DNA of 64,000 nucleotides from Streptomyces sp. 378 (lineage in GTDB: Bacteria; Actinomycetota; Actinomycetes; Streptomycetales; Streptomycetaceae), in NCBI RefSeq assembly GCF_030124145.1, contig NZ_JASKMS010000036.1, positions 1 to 64,000 on the forward strand. Reading direction: 5' to 3'. Below are positions 39,486-48,115 of the stretch, piece by piece; the stretch's first letter is position 1, and each line of letters begins with the position of its first letter. Made by a program: the position numbers and the translations under genes. The notes below the pieces were generated by a model. It worked only from the letters and a program-made list of their open reading frames with translations, was not told the DNA's origin and searched no databases.

Positions 39486-40571
39486 TCAGGTGCGGCGCAG
39501 CCGGGCCGCGCCCTTCAGGGTCCGCGCGGCCAGCGAGGCGAGCCGCGGCCGACCGCGGACGAAGCGGTGCGCGCGGCGCGCCGGCTCGCGGCTCAGCCAG
39601 TGCAGCGCCGCGCCCGCCCCCGGCCGCGTCACCGCCCCCTCGTACACGGGCAGTTCGCCCGTCTTCAGCGCGTCCTTGTACGCGGCCGCGCCCCGCCCCA
39701 GGTCGAGCATGCCGACGCCATCGGCGGCCGCCGCCTCCGCCATGCGCAGGTGCAGCACCAGACCCGGCGAGAACTTCGCGAACTCCGGGTCGTAGGCCGG
39801 GAACCAGCAGGCCAGCACCGAGGCCGAGCGCAGCCCGAAGTGGGCGGCGACGGGCCGCTCACCGGCGTACAGCACGGACAGGGTGCCGCTGCACTCCGGC
39901 GCCCGGGTCCGGGCCAGCCGTCCGACGAGCCGGGTGATCCACTCCTGGGCGAACCGGTCCCGGCGGCCGGTCCTGCGGTACTGCGCCGACTTCCACTCCA
40001 TGAGGGTGCGCAGCGCGGCGGGGTCGCGTTCGTCGAACACGAACCGCAGCTCACCGGCCTGCCGGCCCAGCTTGCGCTCCTTGGCCAGCGTGGTCTTGAG
40101 GAACTTCGGCGACTGCGCGCGCAGCACCGACTCGTACGTCTCGTAGCCCTTCTCCACGTCGATGACGTAGGTGGCGTGCTCCTCGGCCGCGTACCGGACG
40201 AACAGCCGCTGCTCGGCCTCCAGATTGTCGAAGGCGAAGCTCGACACCGAGCAGGCCTTCAGCAGGTCGCCCGTCTCCAGGTCCAGGCCCGGCCGCAGGA
40301 TCGCGCCCTGCGCGTCCGAGACGCCGAGCCCGATCGCCCGGCCCTGCCCCAACGGGCCCCGCTCATAGGGCAGGAAGCCGGCCGGCTCCGGCCCCTCGTA
40401 CACCACGGCGACCCGGGCCCCCGGCCTGACCCGGCCGACGGCTTCGGTGAACTCCGGTTCCATGAAGGGGTTGCGCGGTGCCTCGCAGGCCGCGCGCAGC
40501 GCACGCCAGCGCTCCTTCTCCCCTGCACCGAGCTCCCCGGGCCCCGCCACGCGTATGCGCCCACCGCTCAA
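39486..40571 (-). CDS. GNAT acyltransferase of the CelD / cellulose-biosynthesis type
   Basis: A 361-aa protein of the double-GNAT class (Acetyltransf_6, often annotated CelD), commonly found with exopolysaccharide genes. Features include NPFMEPEFTEAVG near the start, KFLKTTLAKERKLGR in the middle and AAHFGLRSASVLACWFPAYDPEFAKFSPG in the acyl-CoA-binding second domain. It may acylate a sugar or a lipid-linked intermediate. The start is uncertain: TTG 40571 with GGGGGGT just upstream was chosen; GTG 40550 is the alternative, and no ATG is available. Confidence 0.75.
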   Translation of the reverse strand: MSGGRIRVAGPGELGAGEKERWRALRAACEAPRNPFMEPEFTEAVGRVRPGARVAVVYEGPEPAGFLPYERGPLGQGRAIGLGVSDAQGAILRPGLDLETGDLLKACSVSSFAFDNLEAEQRLFVRYAAEEHATYVIDVEKGYETYESVLRAQSPKFLKTTLAKERKLGRQAGELRFVFDERDPAALRTLMEWKSAQYRRTGRRDRFAQEWITRLVGRLARTRAPECSGTLSVLYAGERPVAAHFGLRSASVLACWFPAYDPEFAKFSPGLVLHLRMAEAAAADGVGMLDLGRGAAAYKDALKTGELPVYEGAVTRPGAGAALHWLSREPARRAHRFVRGRPRLASLAARTLKGAARLRRT

Positions 40572-40743
40572 CCTGACCCCCCGATCAAGTCCCCCCTGGA
40601 CACATGGAAGGTACCGCTCGTTGCGGCCTCTCCGGTAGGTAGCGGAGCATCTTGTTGCCAACCGGTGCAGAGGCCTTCAACCGGGCAATCGGCGTCCGCC
40701 GTGCGATGAAACGAAGGGGGCGCGTTGTCCGTATTCTCTGATC

Positions 40744-41592
40744 ATGGCCGCACCCCTCGCATATTCACTCATCGCCACCGATCTGGACGGGACGTTGCTG
40801 CGCGGCGACGACACCCTCTCCGACCGGTCTCTCGCCGTGCTCGCGCGGGTGGCGGACGCCGGTGCCCAGCACCTCGTGGTGACGGGCCGGCCGGCGCCGA
40901 GAGTGCGGCCGCTCCTGGACGACCTCGGATGCGGGGGGCTCGCGGTGTGCGGGCAGGGCGCGCAGGTGTACGACGCCGGCGCGGACCGGCTGCTGTGGTC
41001 CATCACCCTGGACCGGGAACTGGCCGAGACGGCCCTCGGCAAGATCGAGGCCGAGGTGGGGCAGGTGTACGCGGCGGTCGACCAGGACGGGGTCGACGGG
41101 CTCACCCTGATCGAGCCGGGTTACCTCATGCCGCACCCGACGCTGCCCGCGGTGCGGGTCGACCGGCGCGACGACCTGTGGGGCGAGCCCATCAGCAAGG
41201 TGCTGCTGCGCCACCCCTACCTGTCGGACGACGAACTGGCGGCGACGGCCCGCTCGGTGGTGGGCTCACTGGCGACGGTGACGATGTCGGGGCCCGGCAC
41301 GGTGGAACTCCAGCCGTGCGGGATCACCAAGGCGACGGGTCTGGCGCTGGCCGCCGAGCACCTGGGGCTGCGGCCGGCGGACACCATCGCCTTCGGTGAC
41401 ATGCCCAACGACATCCCGATGTTCGACTGGGCGGCGCACGGCGTGGCGATGGCCAACGGCCATCCCGAACTCAAGGCCGTGGCCGACGAGATCACCCTGT
41501 CGAACGAGGACGACGGCATCGCCGTCGTCCTCGAACGACTGCTGGGCGGGACGGCTCAGTACGGGCCGTTGACGTTGTCGATCGAGCCGTAG
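40744..41592 (+). CDS. HAD-superfamily Cof-type phosphatase
   Basis: Cytoplasmic haloacid-dehalogenase phosphatase (282 aa) of the Cof/IIB group. It has the nucleophile motif ATDLDGTLLRGD, motif II VVTGRPAPR and motif IV AFGDMPNDIPMFDWA with GVAMANGH. Substrates are usually sugar phosphates. There is no Shine-Dalgarno, but TATTCT at 40732-40737 lies 6 nt before the ATG, so the transcript could be leaderless. Its 3' end overlaps the convergent LysM gene by 37 nt. Confidence 0.88.
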   Translation: MAAPLAYSLIATDLDGTLLRGDDTLSDRSLAVLARVADAGAQHLVVTGRPAPRVRPLLDDLGCGGLAVCGQGAQVYDAGADRLLWSITLDRELAETALGKIEAEVGQVYAAVDQDGVDGLTLIEPGYLMPHPTLPAVRVDRRDDLWGEPISKVLLRHPYLSDDELAATARSVVGSLATVTMSGPGTVELQPCGITKATGLALAAEHLGLRPADTIAFGDMPNDIPMFDWAAHGVAMANGHPELKAVADEITLSNEDDGIAVVLERLLGGTAQYGPLTLSIEP

Positions 41593-42332
41593 CGGTCGGC
41601 CGCGTAGTTGCAGGCCGCCGTGATGTTGGCGACCGGGTCGAACGGGTCCCACGACGTGCCGTCCACGTGGTAGGCCTGGAACGTCGGGTCGATGGTCTGG
41701 AGCAGGCCCTTGGACGGGGTGCCCTTGGCGGCGTTCGAGTCCCAGTTGTTGATCGCCAGCGGGTTGCCGGACGACTCGCGCATGATGTTGCGGTGGATGC
41801 CCTCGTAGGACCCCGGGATCCCCTTCTGCGCCATGATGTCCAGCGCTTCGCGGATCCAGCCGTCGAGGTTGTTCGCGTAGGTCTTCGCGGACGCCTGGGT
41901 GGCCTGGGCGACGCCCGTGGCGGGCTTCGCGGCCGGCTTGGCCGGGGCGGACGAGGGGGTCACCGTCTTCTTCGCGGCGGGCGCCTTGGTGGTCTTCACC
42001 GTCAGCTTCAGACCCGGGTGGATCAGCTTCGGGTTGTCGCCGACGGCGGCGCGGTTGTCCTTGTAGAGCTGCTTCCAGCCGCCCGAGACGTCGTACGTGT
42101 CCGCGATGCGGGCGAGCGAGTCGCCCTTGGTCACGGTGTACGTGAGGGACTTGGCGGGCTGGGCCGCCCGCGGCACGGACTGTGCGGCGGGTGCGCTCTG
42201 GGGCTCGGCGGCGCTCGCGTGGGTGGCGCCGAGGAGCGGGAGGGTGAGTGCGGCTCCGCCGGTGCCGGCGGCGATGAAGCCTCGGGTCAGCGGGTTGGTT
42301 CTGGGGCGACGGTGCTTGCCTCGTGCGGGCAT
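41556..42332 (-). CDS. Secreted LysM / lytic-transglycosylase-like protein
   Basis: Predicted secreted wall enzyme (258 aa). It has a signal peptide (1-42, ending ATHASAAE), a LysM domain (about 62-112, TYTVTKGDSLARIADTY..), an Ala/Lys/Pro linker and a C-terminal SLT-like domain (about 155-258). That domain holds the catalytic-type glutamate in IMRESSGNPLA and the motif SKGLLQTIDPTF. GGAGAGG lies 9 nt before the ATG. A c-di-AMP riboswitch precedes it, which fits control of cell-wall lysis by c-di-AMP in Streptomyces. It resembles the resuscitation/transglycosylase enzymes known to share this control. Confidence 0.92.
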   Translation of the reverse strand: MPARGKHRRPRTNPLTRGFIAAGTGGAALTLPLLGATHASAAEPQSAPAAQSVPRAAQPAKSLTYTVTKGDSLARIADTYDVSGGWKQLYKDNRAAVGDNPKLIHPGLKLTVKTTKAPAAKKTVTPSSAPAKPAAKPATGVAQATQASAKTYANNLDGWIREALDIMAQKGIPGSYEGIHRNIMRESSGNPLAINNWDSNAAKGTPSKGLLQTIDPTFQAYHVDGTSWDPFDPVANITAACNYAADRYGSIDNVNGPY

Positions 42333-42350
42333 GGCGATATTCCTCTCCGG

Positions 42351-42540
42351 CGCCTGCGAGGTGAGCTGTCGGGTTCGGGCCGGGAGGTGCCCGGCCGCGT
42401 ACGGCGCTGTGTGCCGTGCGCGGCTTCACCCCGAGCCGTGCCGCTGTGCGGACCGGCGACTTACCTGGGTCCCCCGCTCCTGCCCTGCGTGAGTGAGTCG
42501 GTTCAGTGGGGAGTCCGGGCGGCGGCAGGATTAGGCGTCC
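42351..42540 (-). promoter_or_regulatory. ydaO/yuaA-type c-di-AMP riboswitch
   Basis: The leader on the minus strand contains the class's conserved blocks in order: GCCTAATCCTGCCG near the 5' end (about 42537-42524), GGAGCGGGGGACCCAGG (42480-42464), GGGGTGAAGCCG (about 42432-42421), CCGAACCCGACAGCTCACC (about 42379-42361) and GCAGGCGCC just before the ribosome site. These match actinobacterial ydaO leaders as I know them. It ends about 20 nt before the LysM/transglycosylase start. In this class ligand binding turns expression off. Confidence 0.92.
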
Positions 42541-42555
42541 GCCGGACAGGCCGGG

Positions 42556-42585
42556 AACGTATGCGAGAGCACATGTCGGGAACAA
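42556..42585 (-). promoter_or_regulatory. Putative promoter for the riboswitch transcript
   Basis: On the minus strand, TTGTTC (42585-42580) and TACGTT (42561-42556) are separated by 18 nt, and the riboswitch starts about 15 nt further on, an appropriate place for the start of transcription. Confidence 0.5.
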
Positions 42586-42781
42586 GCGCCTCAGTCACAT
42601 ATCACGCGGATGACCTTGGTCGGGGCTGTTTGGGCCACTTGATCCTTTGCGCGAGCCAAGGCTCAACTGGCTTATCGGGGAAGGGGGTACGGGCCGGTGC
42701 GAGGCCGGGAGGGAAAAGCGGAAGGAGTGATTCAACTCACTGATCACGAGCCGGAGGGGCAATTTCCATCAAGGGGAATTC

Positions 42782-42830
42782 ACTTACTCAAAACGGCAAA
42801 TCGGGCATATTTTGCTATCTTTGAGTAAGT
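42782..42830. repeat. AT-rich perfect inverted repeat upstream of the polyprenyl synthase gene
   Basis: ACTTACTCAAA (42782-42792) and TTTGAGTAAGT (42820-42830) are exact inverted repeats enclosing a nested GCAAA/TTTGC pair. The surrounding 42760-42870 is far more AT-rich than the rest of the window. The remaining DNA up to 43014 holds no gene. It could be an operator or an RNA hairpin for the rightward gene. Confidence 0.7.
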
Positions 42831-43014
42831 CGATAAATATCTGTTCTTATGGGTTGATCGAAAACATAGCGGTCGTGATCGGATACCACCCGGCCTGTAA
42901 CCACGGGCGCTGGCGGTGATCGAAACGTGACCGGATACGCTGACGTGAGTGAGGGCAGCGACCTATCGACAAACCGCGTAATCACCGGCAGACACAGCAG
43001 ACAGGAGACCCCTC

Positions 43015-44025
43015 GTGACCGACGTCGGGCCGTTCGGGCTGAGCGTGCGGGACCAGGCTCTGGAAGCCGATGTCCAGGCCGGGCTGACGGCTGTCGAGGA
43101 AGGCTTGCTCGAGGCCACCAAGAGTGAGGTGCCCTTCATCACGGAGGCCGCCCAGCACCTGGTGCGGGCCGGTGGCAAGCGGTTCCGTCCGCTGCTCGTG
43201 ATGCTCTCCGCCCAGTTCGGTGACCGGTACGCACCCGGGATCGTGCCGTCGGCCGTCGTCGTGGAGCTGACCCACCTCGCCACGCTGTACCACGACGACG
43301 TCATGGACGAGGCCGCCGTGCGCCGGGGCGTCGCGAGCGCGAACACCCGCTGGGGCAACTCCGTCGCGGTCCTCACCGGCGACTTCCTTTTCGCCCGCGC
43401 CTCGCACATCCTGGCCGACCTCGGCCCGGAGGCCGTGCGGGTGCAGGCCGAGGCGTTCGAGCGCCTGGTGACCGGCCAGATCCTGGAGACGGCCGGACCG
43501 CAGGACGGCCGCGACCCCGTCGAGCACTACCTGGACGTGCTGGGCGGCAAGACCGGCTCGCTGGTCGCCGTCTCCTGCCGCTTCGGCGCGATGATGTCCG
43601 GCGCCGACGAGACGGTCGTGCACGTGCTGACCCAGTACGGCGAGCGGCTCGGTGTCGCCTTCCAGCTCGCCGACGACGTCCTGGACATCGCCTCCGACTC
43701 CCACGAGTCCGGCAAGACCCCCGGCACCGACCTGCGCGAGGGCATCCCCACCCTGCCGGTGCTGCGGCTGCGCGAGCGGGCGGCCCGGCTCGGGCTCGCC
43801 GAGGACATCGCCCTGTGCGAGCTGCTGGACTCCGACCTCACCGACGACGAACGGCATGCCGAGGCCCTGCGCCTGCTGCGGGCCCACCCGGCGCTGGAGC
43901 AGGCCCGGCGGGACACCGTCCGCTATGCCCAGGACGCCCGTTCGGCGCTGGCGCCCCTGAAGGAGTGCGCCGCGAAGACGGCGCTTGTGGAGCTGTGTGA
44001 CGCGGTCGTGCACCGGGCCGGCTAG
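43015..44025 (+). CDS. Long-chain polyprenyl diphosphate synthase
   Basis: Trans-isoprenyl diphosphate synthase (336 aa) making an all-trans polyprenyl chain, probably the menaquinone side chain. The first aspartate-rich motif is LYHDDVMDEA (D94, D95, D98) and the second FQLADDVLDI (D220, D221, D224); GGKRFRP is the homoallylic/IPP site. The first motif has no FARM-type insertion and small residues precede it, as in long-chain enzymes. GTG 43015 follows AGGAGA. Its place among menaquinone and nuo genes supports the octa/nona-prenyl assignment, but product length cannot be read from sequence alone. Confidence 0.9.
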   Translation: MTDVGPFGLSVRDQALEADVQAGLTAVEEGLLEATKSEVPFITEAAQHLVRAGGKRFRPLLVMLSAQFGDRYAPGIVPSAVVVELTHLATLYHDDVMDEAAVRRGVASANTRWGNSVAVLTGDFLFARASHILADLGPEAVRVQAEAFERLVTGQILETAGPQDGRDPVEHYLDVLGGKTGSLVAVSCRFGAMMSGADETVVHVLTQYGERLGVAFQLADDVLDIASDSHESGKTPGTDLREGIPTLPVLRLRERAARLGLAEDIALCELLDSDLTDDERHAEALRLLRAHPALEQARRDTVRYAQDARSALAPLKECAAKTALVELCDAVVHRAG

Positions 44026-44033
44026 CACCTCTT

Positions 44034-44060
44034 CCCCGTACGACCCCTACGGGTCGGGGG
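44034..44060 (+). terminator. Weak hairpin after the polyprenyl synthase gene
   Basis: CGACCC-CTAC-GGGTCG (44041-44056), flanked by CCCCG and CGGGG, gives a short GC-rich stem just after the stop codon. A further hairpin (CTCACC..GGTGAG, about 44174-44191) lies in the leader of the next gene. Confidence 0.45.
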
Positions 44061-44256
44061 AGAAGCCGAGCCTCCGTGTCATACCCCAGCAGTACACGGA
44101 GTTGAGTCCGGGGTCTGACGTATCCGGCTGGCCGATTTGGTCAGATGGACACTACGGAAAACACCACTCCTCACCTGTTCGGGTGAGAATGGCGGCTCAG
44201 GGACGAGTGCGTGCACGACACGGACAGCCGCCGCCGATCACGGAGGTAGGGCACAC

Positions 44257-45510
44257 ATGGCACCGTACGCATCCGACGACAGCACGACCGCCGGGCAGGC
44301 CGACGAGCAGCGATCCGGGCGGCGCACAGCCGCGCGGTACATCGTCCCGGTCACGGTGATCGGGGTGGCGGCCGCGACGATCGGCCTGGTCCCCGCGCTC
44401 GCCGACTCCGGCGACCCCGACCTCCCGAAGATCACCGCCCGGCAACTCATCGAGAAGATCGCCAAGTCCGACGTCGAGCAGCTGTCCGGCACGGTGAAGA
44501 TCAGCACCGACCTCGGCCTGCCGAACCTCGGCGGCCTGGAGTCCGGCCTGCTGTCCGGTGCCGCGGGCCAGGGCGAGGGCGGCTCCTCCGCCGACCCGAC
44601 CGCCAAGCTCACCGAACTGGCCTCCGGCACGCACACCCTGCGCGTCGCGGCGGACGGCCCGGACCGGCAGAAGCTGTCACTGCTGGAGAACGCCGCCGAG
44701 TACAGCCTCATCCACAACGGCAAGGACGTCTGGGGCTACGACAGCAAGTCCAACGAGGTCTACCACGGCACCTCCGCCGAGAGCCCGGAGCGCGGGAAGG
44801 ACCAGCGGCCGCCGGCCCTGCCGAAGGACTTCGCCGAGGAGGCGTTGAAGGCGGTCGACGACACGACGTCCGTCACCGTGGACGGCACCGCCCAGGTGGC
44901 CGGCCGCGACGCCTACAAGCTGGTCATCGAGCCGAAGCAGTCCGGCTCGACCGTCGGCGCGATCACCGTGGCGGTGGACGCGCGGACCGGCATGCCGCTG
45001 AAGTTCACGCTCACCCCGGCGAGCGGCGGCGCCGCCGTCGTCGACGCGGGCTTCACGAAGGTCAGCTTCGCCAAGCCGGCTGCCTCGACCTTCGACTTCA
45101 CCCCGCCCAAGGGGGCGAAGGTCACCGAGGAGAAGGACGCCGCCAAGGGCTCCGAGAAGGACTTCGGCAAGGGCTTCGGAAAGGGCTTCGACCAGGGCGG
45201 GGCGCGCGAGCACGCCCCCAAGGCCGGGGACGGCCCCGCCAAGGGCCTCGACGGCATGAAGACCATCGGCGAGGGCTGGAACACCATCGCCACCTTCGAC
45301 ACCGGCGGCGAGGGCGTGCCCTCCGGCAAGGCCGGCGGCGACCTCGGCGGCTTCATGGACTCCCTCGGCGACAAGGTCCACGGAAAGTTCGGCTCGGGCA
45401 CGGTCTTCTCGACCCGCCTGGTCAACGCCCTCATCACCGACGACGGCAAGGTCTACGCGGGCCTGGTCACCAAGGACGCGCTCGTGAAGGCGGCCGACGC
45501 CGGGAAGTAG
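44257..45510 (+). CDS. Secreted LolA/RseB-like lipid-binding-fold protein
   Basis: A 417-aa protein. A basic, disordered N-terminus (1-27) and a hydrophobic signal or anchor (28-48) precede a domain (about 55-290) with the beta-rich fold seen in LolA/RseB relatives (LSGTVKISTDLGLP.., AEYSLIHNGKDVWGYD, LPLKFTLTPASGG-like strands). A Lys/Gly-rich linker with FGKGFGKGF repeats (about 305-325) leads to a second region. GGAGGT lies 9 nt before the ATG. It is followed 40 nt later by an ABC exporter, so it may be its extracytoplasmic partner or part of an envelope-stress sensor. Its ligand is unknown. Confidence 0.75.
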   Translation: MAPYASDDSTTAGQADEQRSGRRTAARYIVPVTVIGVAAATIGLVPALADSGDPDLPKITARQLIEKIAKSDVEQLSGTVKISTDLGLPNLGGLESGLLSGAAGQGEGGSSADPTAKLTELASGTHTLRVAADGPDRQKLSLLENAAEYSLIHNGKDVWGYDSKSNEVYHGTSAESPERGKDQRPPALPKDFAEEALKAVDDTTSVTVDGTAQVAGRDAYKLVIEPKQSGSTVGAITVAVDARTGMPLKFTLTPASGGAAVVDAGFTKVSFAKPAASTFDFTPPKGAKVTEEKDAAKGSEKDFGKGFGKGFDQGGAREHAPKAGDGPAKGLDGMKTIGEGWNTIATFDTGGEGVPSGKAGGDLGGFMDSLGDKVHGKFGSGTVFSTRLVNALITDDGKVYAGLVTKDALVKAADAGK

Positions 45511-45550
45511 GCCCGTAGGCGTACGGGACGTCGAGAGAACGAGGAAGCCG

Positions 45551-46537
45551 ATGGGCGAACCGTCCGCCGCGGAACCGCAGGAGAGCGAGGCGCGGGCCGA
45601 GACCGGGGAACCGGTCATCGCCACCCGCGCGCTCACCAAGCGCTACCGCGGCGGACAGCTCGCCGTCGACGGTCTCGACCTGACCGTCCCGGCGGGCAGC
45701 GTCTTCGGCTTCCTCGGCCCCAACGGCTCCGGCAAGACCACCACCATCCGCATGCTGATGGGCCTCATCGAGCCCACCTCCGGCACGGCCCGGGTCCTGG
45801 GGCAGCCCATGCCCCGCGCCACCCGCGCCGTGCTGCCGCACGTCGGCGCCCTCATCGAGGGACCGGCCCTCTACGGCTTCCTCTCCGGCCGCGACAACCT
45901 GACCCGCTACGACAGCGCCGACCCGGCCGCCGATCCGCGCACCCGCTCGGCCCGGGTCGCCTCGGCCCTGGACCGGGTGGGCCTGACGGCCGCCGGGTCC
46001 AAGAAGGCCAAGGCGTACTCCCTGGGCATGAAACAGCGCCTGGGCCTCGCCGCCGCGCTGCTCCGGCCGCGCCGGCTGCTCGTCCTCGACGAGCCGACCA
46101 ACGGCCTCGATCCGCAGGGCATGCGGGAGATCCGCACCCTGATCCGGGAGTTGGCCTCGGACGGCACGACCGTCTTCCTCTCCTCCCACCTCCTCGACGA
46201 GATCGAGCAGGTCTGCTCGCACGCGGCCGTGATGGCGCGGGGCCGGCTGATCACGCAGGGGCCGGTCGCCGAACTGTCCGCCGGCGCGCGCCGCCGGCTG
46301 CTGGTGACCACGCCGGACCCGGCGGAGGCGGCACGGGTACTGAAGGAACAGGGCGTCGGCGACGTCGTCGTCACCGGCGACCGGGTGACCGGCGAACCAC
46401 CGCAGCGCGACCTCGCCGAGCTGAACGCCGCGCTGGTGACGGCGGGGGTCCGGGTGCGCGGCTTCACCGTCGAACGGGCCTCGCTGGAGGACGCGTTCGT
46501 GGCGCTGACCGGGGAGGGCTTCGATGTCGCGGGCTGA
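45551..46537 (+). CDS. ABC transporter ATP-binding protein
   Basis: Nucleotide-binding subunit (328 aa) of an ABC-2-type exporter. It has Walker A GPNGSGKTT, the signature YSLGMKQRLGLA (SGGQ replaced by SLGMKQ, common in this subgroup), Walker B LLVLDEPTNGLD and the switch histidine in FLSSHLLDEIEQ. The last 80 residues are the accessory domain usual in drug or lipid exporters. It is co-transcribed with the permease (overlap 14 nt) and probably with the preceding LolA-like gene. Confidence 0.93.
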   Translation: MGEPSAAEPQESEARAETGEPVIATRALTKRYRGGQLAVDGLDLTVPAGSVFGFLGPNGSGKTTTIRMLMGLIEPTSGTARVLGQPMPRATRAVLPHVGALIEGPALYGFLSGRDNLTRYDSADPAADPRTRSARVASALDRVGLTAAGSKKAKAYSLGMKQRLGLAAALLRPRRLLVLDEPTNGLDPQGMREIRTLIRELASDGTTVFLSSHLLDEIEQVCSHAAVMARGRLITQGPVAELSAGARRRLLVTTPDPAEAARVLKEQGVGDVVVTGDRVTGEPPQRDLAELNAALVTAGVRVRGFTVERASLEDAFVALTGEGFDVAG

Positions 46538-47402
46538 AGTCGTGGAATCCGCACGGCCGGTGAGCCGGCTGTGGACCTTCGGGCTGCTGCGCAACGAGCT
46601 CGTCACCACCTTCCGCCGCTGGCGCACGCTCGCGCTGCTGGCCGTGCTGGCGGGTGTGCCGATCCTCGTCGGCATCGCCGTCAGAATCGAGACGGGGGAC
46701 GGTTCGTCGCCTGGCGGCGGGGGCGGTGGAGGTCCGGCCTTCATCGCGCAGATCACCAACAACGGCCTGTTCCTGGTCTTCACCGGCCTGGCCGCCACGC
46801 TCCCGTTCTTCCTGCCGATGGCGGTCGGGGTGGTGGCGGGCGACGCGATCGCCGGTGAGGCCCACTCCGGCACGCTCCGCTATCTGCTGGTCGCCCCGGC
46901 CGGCCGCAGCCGTCTGCTGCTGACCAAGTACGCGACGGTCGTCGTCTTCTGCGTGGCCGCCACGCTGGTGGTCGCCGTATCGGCCCTGGCGGTCGGCGCG
47001 TTGCTCTTCCCGCTCGGGGACCTGACGACCCTCTCCGGTACGCGGATCGGCTTCGCCGAGGGCCTGGGCAGGGCCCTGCTGATCGCCCTGGCCGTCGCCG
47101 CGTCACTGATCGGCGTCGCCGCGCTCGGCCTGTTCGTGTCGACCCTGACGGGCAGCGGCATCGCGGCGATGGCGACGACGGTCGGCCTGCTGATCACGGT
47201 CCAGATCCTCGACCAGATCCCGCAACTGCACGCCCTCCAGCCGTACTTGTTCTCCCACTACTGGCTCTCCTTCGCCGACCTCATGCGCGAGCCGGTCTAC
47301 TGGGACGACCTGGTCAAGAACCTGGGCCTCCAGGCCCTGTACGCGGCGGTGTTCGGGTCGGCGGCGTGGGCACGCTTCACGGCGAAGGACATCACCGCCT
47401 AG
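46524..47402 (+). CDS. ABC-2-type transporter permease
   Basis: Membrane subunit (292 aa) with six hydrophobic segments (about 40-60, 85-108, 130-155, 175-200, 205-225 and 265-285), a large loop after the first (ETGDGSSPGGGGGGG) and a short cytoplasmic N-terminus. The pattern is that of ABC-2 permeases partnering the ATPase upstream. The ATG lies inside the ATPase's 3' end, indicating coupled translation. The substrate is unknown. It converges with the FMN reductase gene with a 20-bp gap and no obvious terminator. Confidence 0.9.
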   Translation: MSRAEVVESARPVSRLWTFGLLRNELVTTFRRWRTLALLAVLAGVPILVGIAVRIETGDGSSPGGGGGGGPAFIAQITNNGLFLVFTGLAATLPFFLPMAVGVVAGDAIAGEAHSGTLRYLLVAPAGRSRLLLTKYATVVVFCVAATLVVAVSALAVGALLFPLGDLTTLSGTRIGFAEGLGRALLIALAVAASLIGVAALGLFVSTLTGSGIAAMATTVGLLITVQILDQIPQLHALQPYLFSHYWLSFADLMREPVYWDDLVKNLGLQALYAAVFGSAAWARFTAKDITA

Positions 47403-47422
47403 CTTCGAGCGCCCGCCCCAGG

Positions 47423-48004
47423 TCACTGCTCGTACAGGAACCGGGCGAGCGGTGCCTCCTGCGTGAAGAAGGTCTTCGCCCGGGTCAGCGCCGCGGTGTC
47501 GGTCAGCACGTCACCGGGCTTGCTGCCGTTGCCGAGCAGTACCCCGCCGAAGCGCATCCCCAGGTACGCGGCCGAGTTGTGGAGCGACCCGACGAGCGGG
47601 TCGGCGACCACCTCCTGGGTGTGCGCGAGGGCGGTGACGCCCCACAGGGTGCGTCCGGCCAGGGTCGCCTTGAAGTCGAGGCCCGGCGTGCGCAGCCAGC
47701 CCGACCAGTGGTCCAGGTAGCGCTTGGTCTGCGCGGAGACCGAGTACCAGTACAGCGGCGAGACGATCACGATGTCCGTCGCCGCGAGCGTGGCGTCGAG
47801 CAGCCGGGCCACGTTGCCCTCGGTCGGCCGGACGTGGTCGCTGTCGTGGCGCAGGTCCTCGAAGTCCGGCAGGGGGAGTTCGGTGAGGTCGATCCACTCC
47901 TGCTCGACCTCCGGGGGCAGTTGTTCGGCGGCCCGGCGGGCCAGCAGCTCGGAGTTGCCCTCGGCGCGAGCGCTGCCCAGGACGAAAAGGAAACGGCGGG
48001 TCAT
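47423..48004 (-). CDS. NAD(P)H-dependent FMN reductase / flavodoxin-fold oxidoreductase
   Basis: A 193-aa enzyme of the NADPH-dependent FMN reductase/quinone reductase family. It has the flavin phosphate loop FVLGSARAEGNSE near the start, VSPLYWYSVSAQTKRYLDHW (flavin ring contacts) and GVTALAHTQEV. Such enzymes reduce FMN, quinones or azo compounds. The ATG at 48004 has GAGGGG upstream. It has its own promoter with two palindromes, so it is probably induced by a small molecule. Confidence 0.85.
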   Translation of the reverse strand: MTRRFLFVLGSARAEGNSELLARRAAEQLPPEVEQEWIDLTELPLPDFEDLRHDSDHVRPTEGNVARLLDATLAATDIVIVSPLYWYSVSAQTKRYLDHWSGWLRTPGLDFKATLAGRTLWGVTALAHTQEVVADPLVGSLHNSAAYLGMRFGGVLLGNGSKPGDVLTDTAALTRAKTFFTQEAPLARFLYEQ

Positions 48005-48038
48005 GGGTGCCCCTCTGGAAACTCGGCGTACGTCAATT

Positions 48039-48080
48039 ACACGCGTGTGCATCATATGCGTACGCAAGTAAATGTGCCAA
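48039..48080 (-). promoter_or_regulatory. Promoter and operator of the FMN reductase gene
   Basis: On the minus strand, TTGGCA (48080-48075) and TATGAT (48056-48051) are 18 nt apart, close to the vegetative sigma consensus. Perfect 10-bp palindromes TGCGTACGCA (48057-48066, in the spacer) and ACACGCGTGT (48039-48048, just downstream of -10) are placed as repressor sites. No regulator gene lies next to it. Confidence 0.65.
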
Positions 48081-48115
48081 GGGTGGCCGCCAGGGGTGTC
48101 CGCCGGGGCCGTCGG

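Noticed and set aside
40631..40650. Third copy of the 164-bp element, from a GTAGCGGAGC match
   Set aside because: Only about 10 bases of the core match; neither the second half of the hairpin nor terminal inverted repeats are present.
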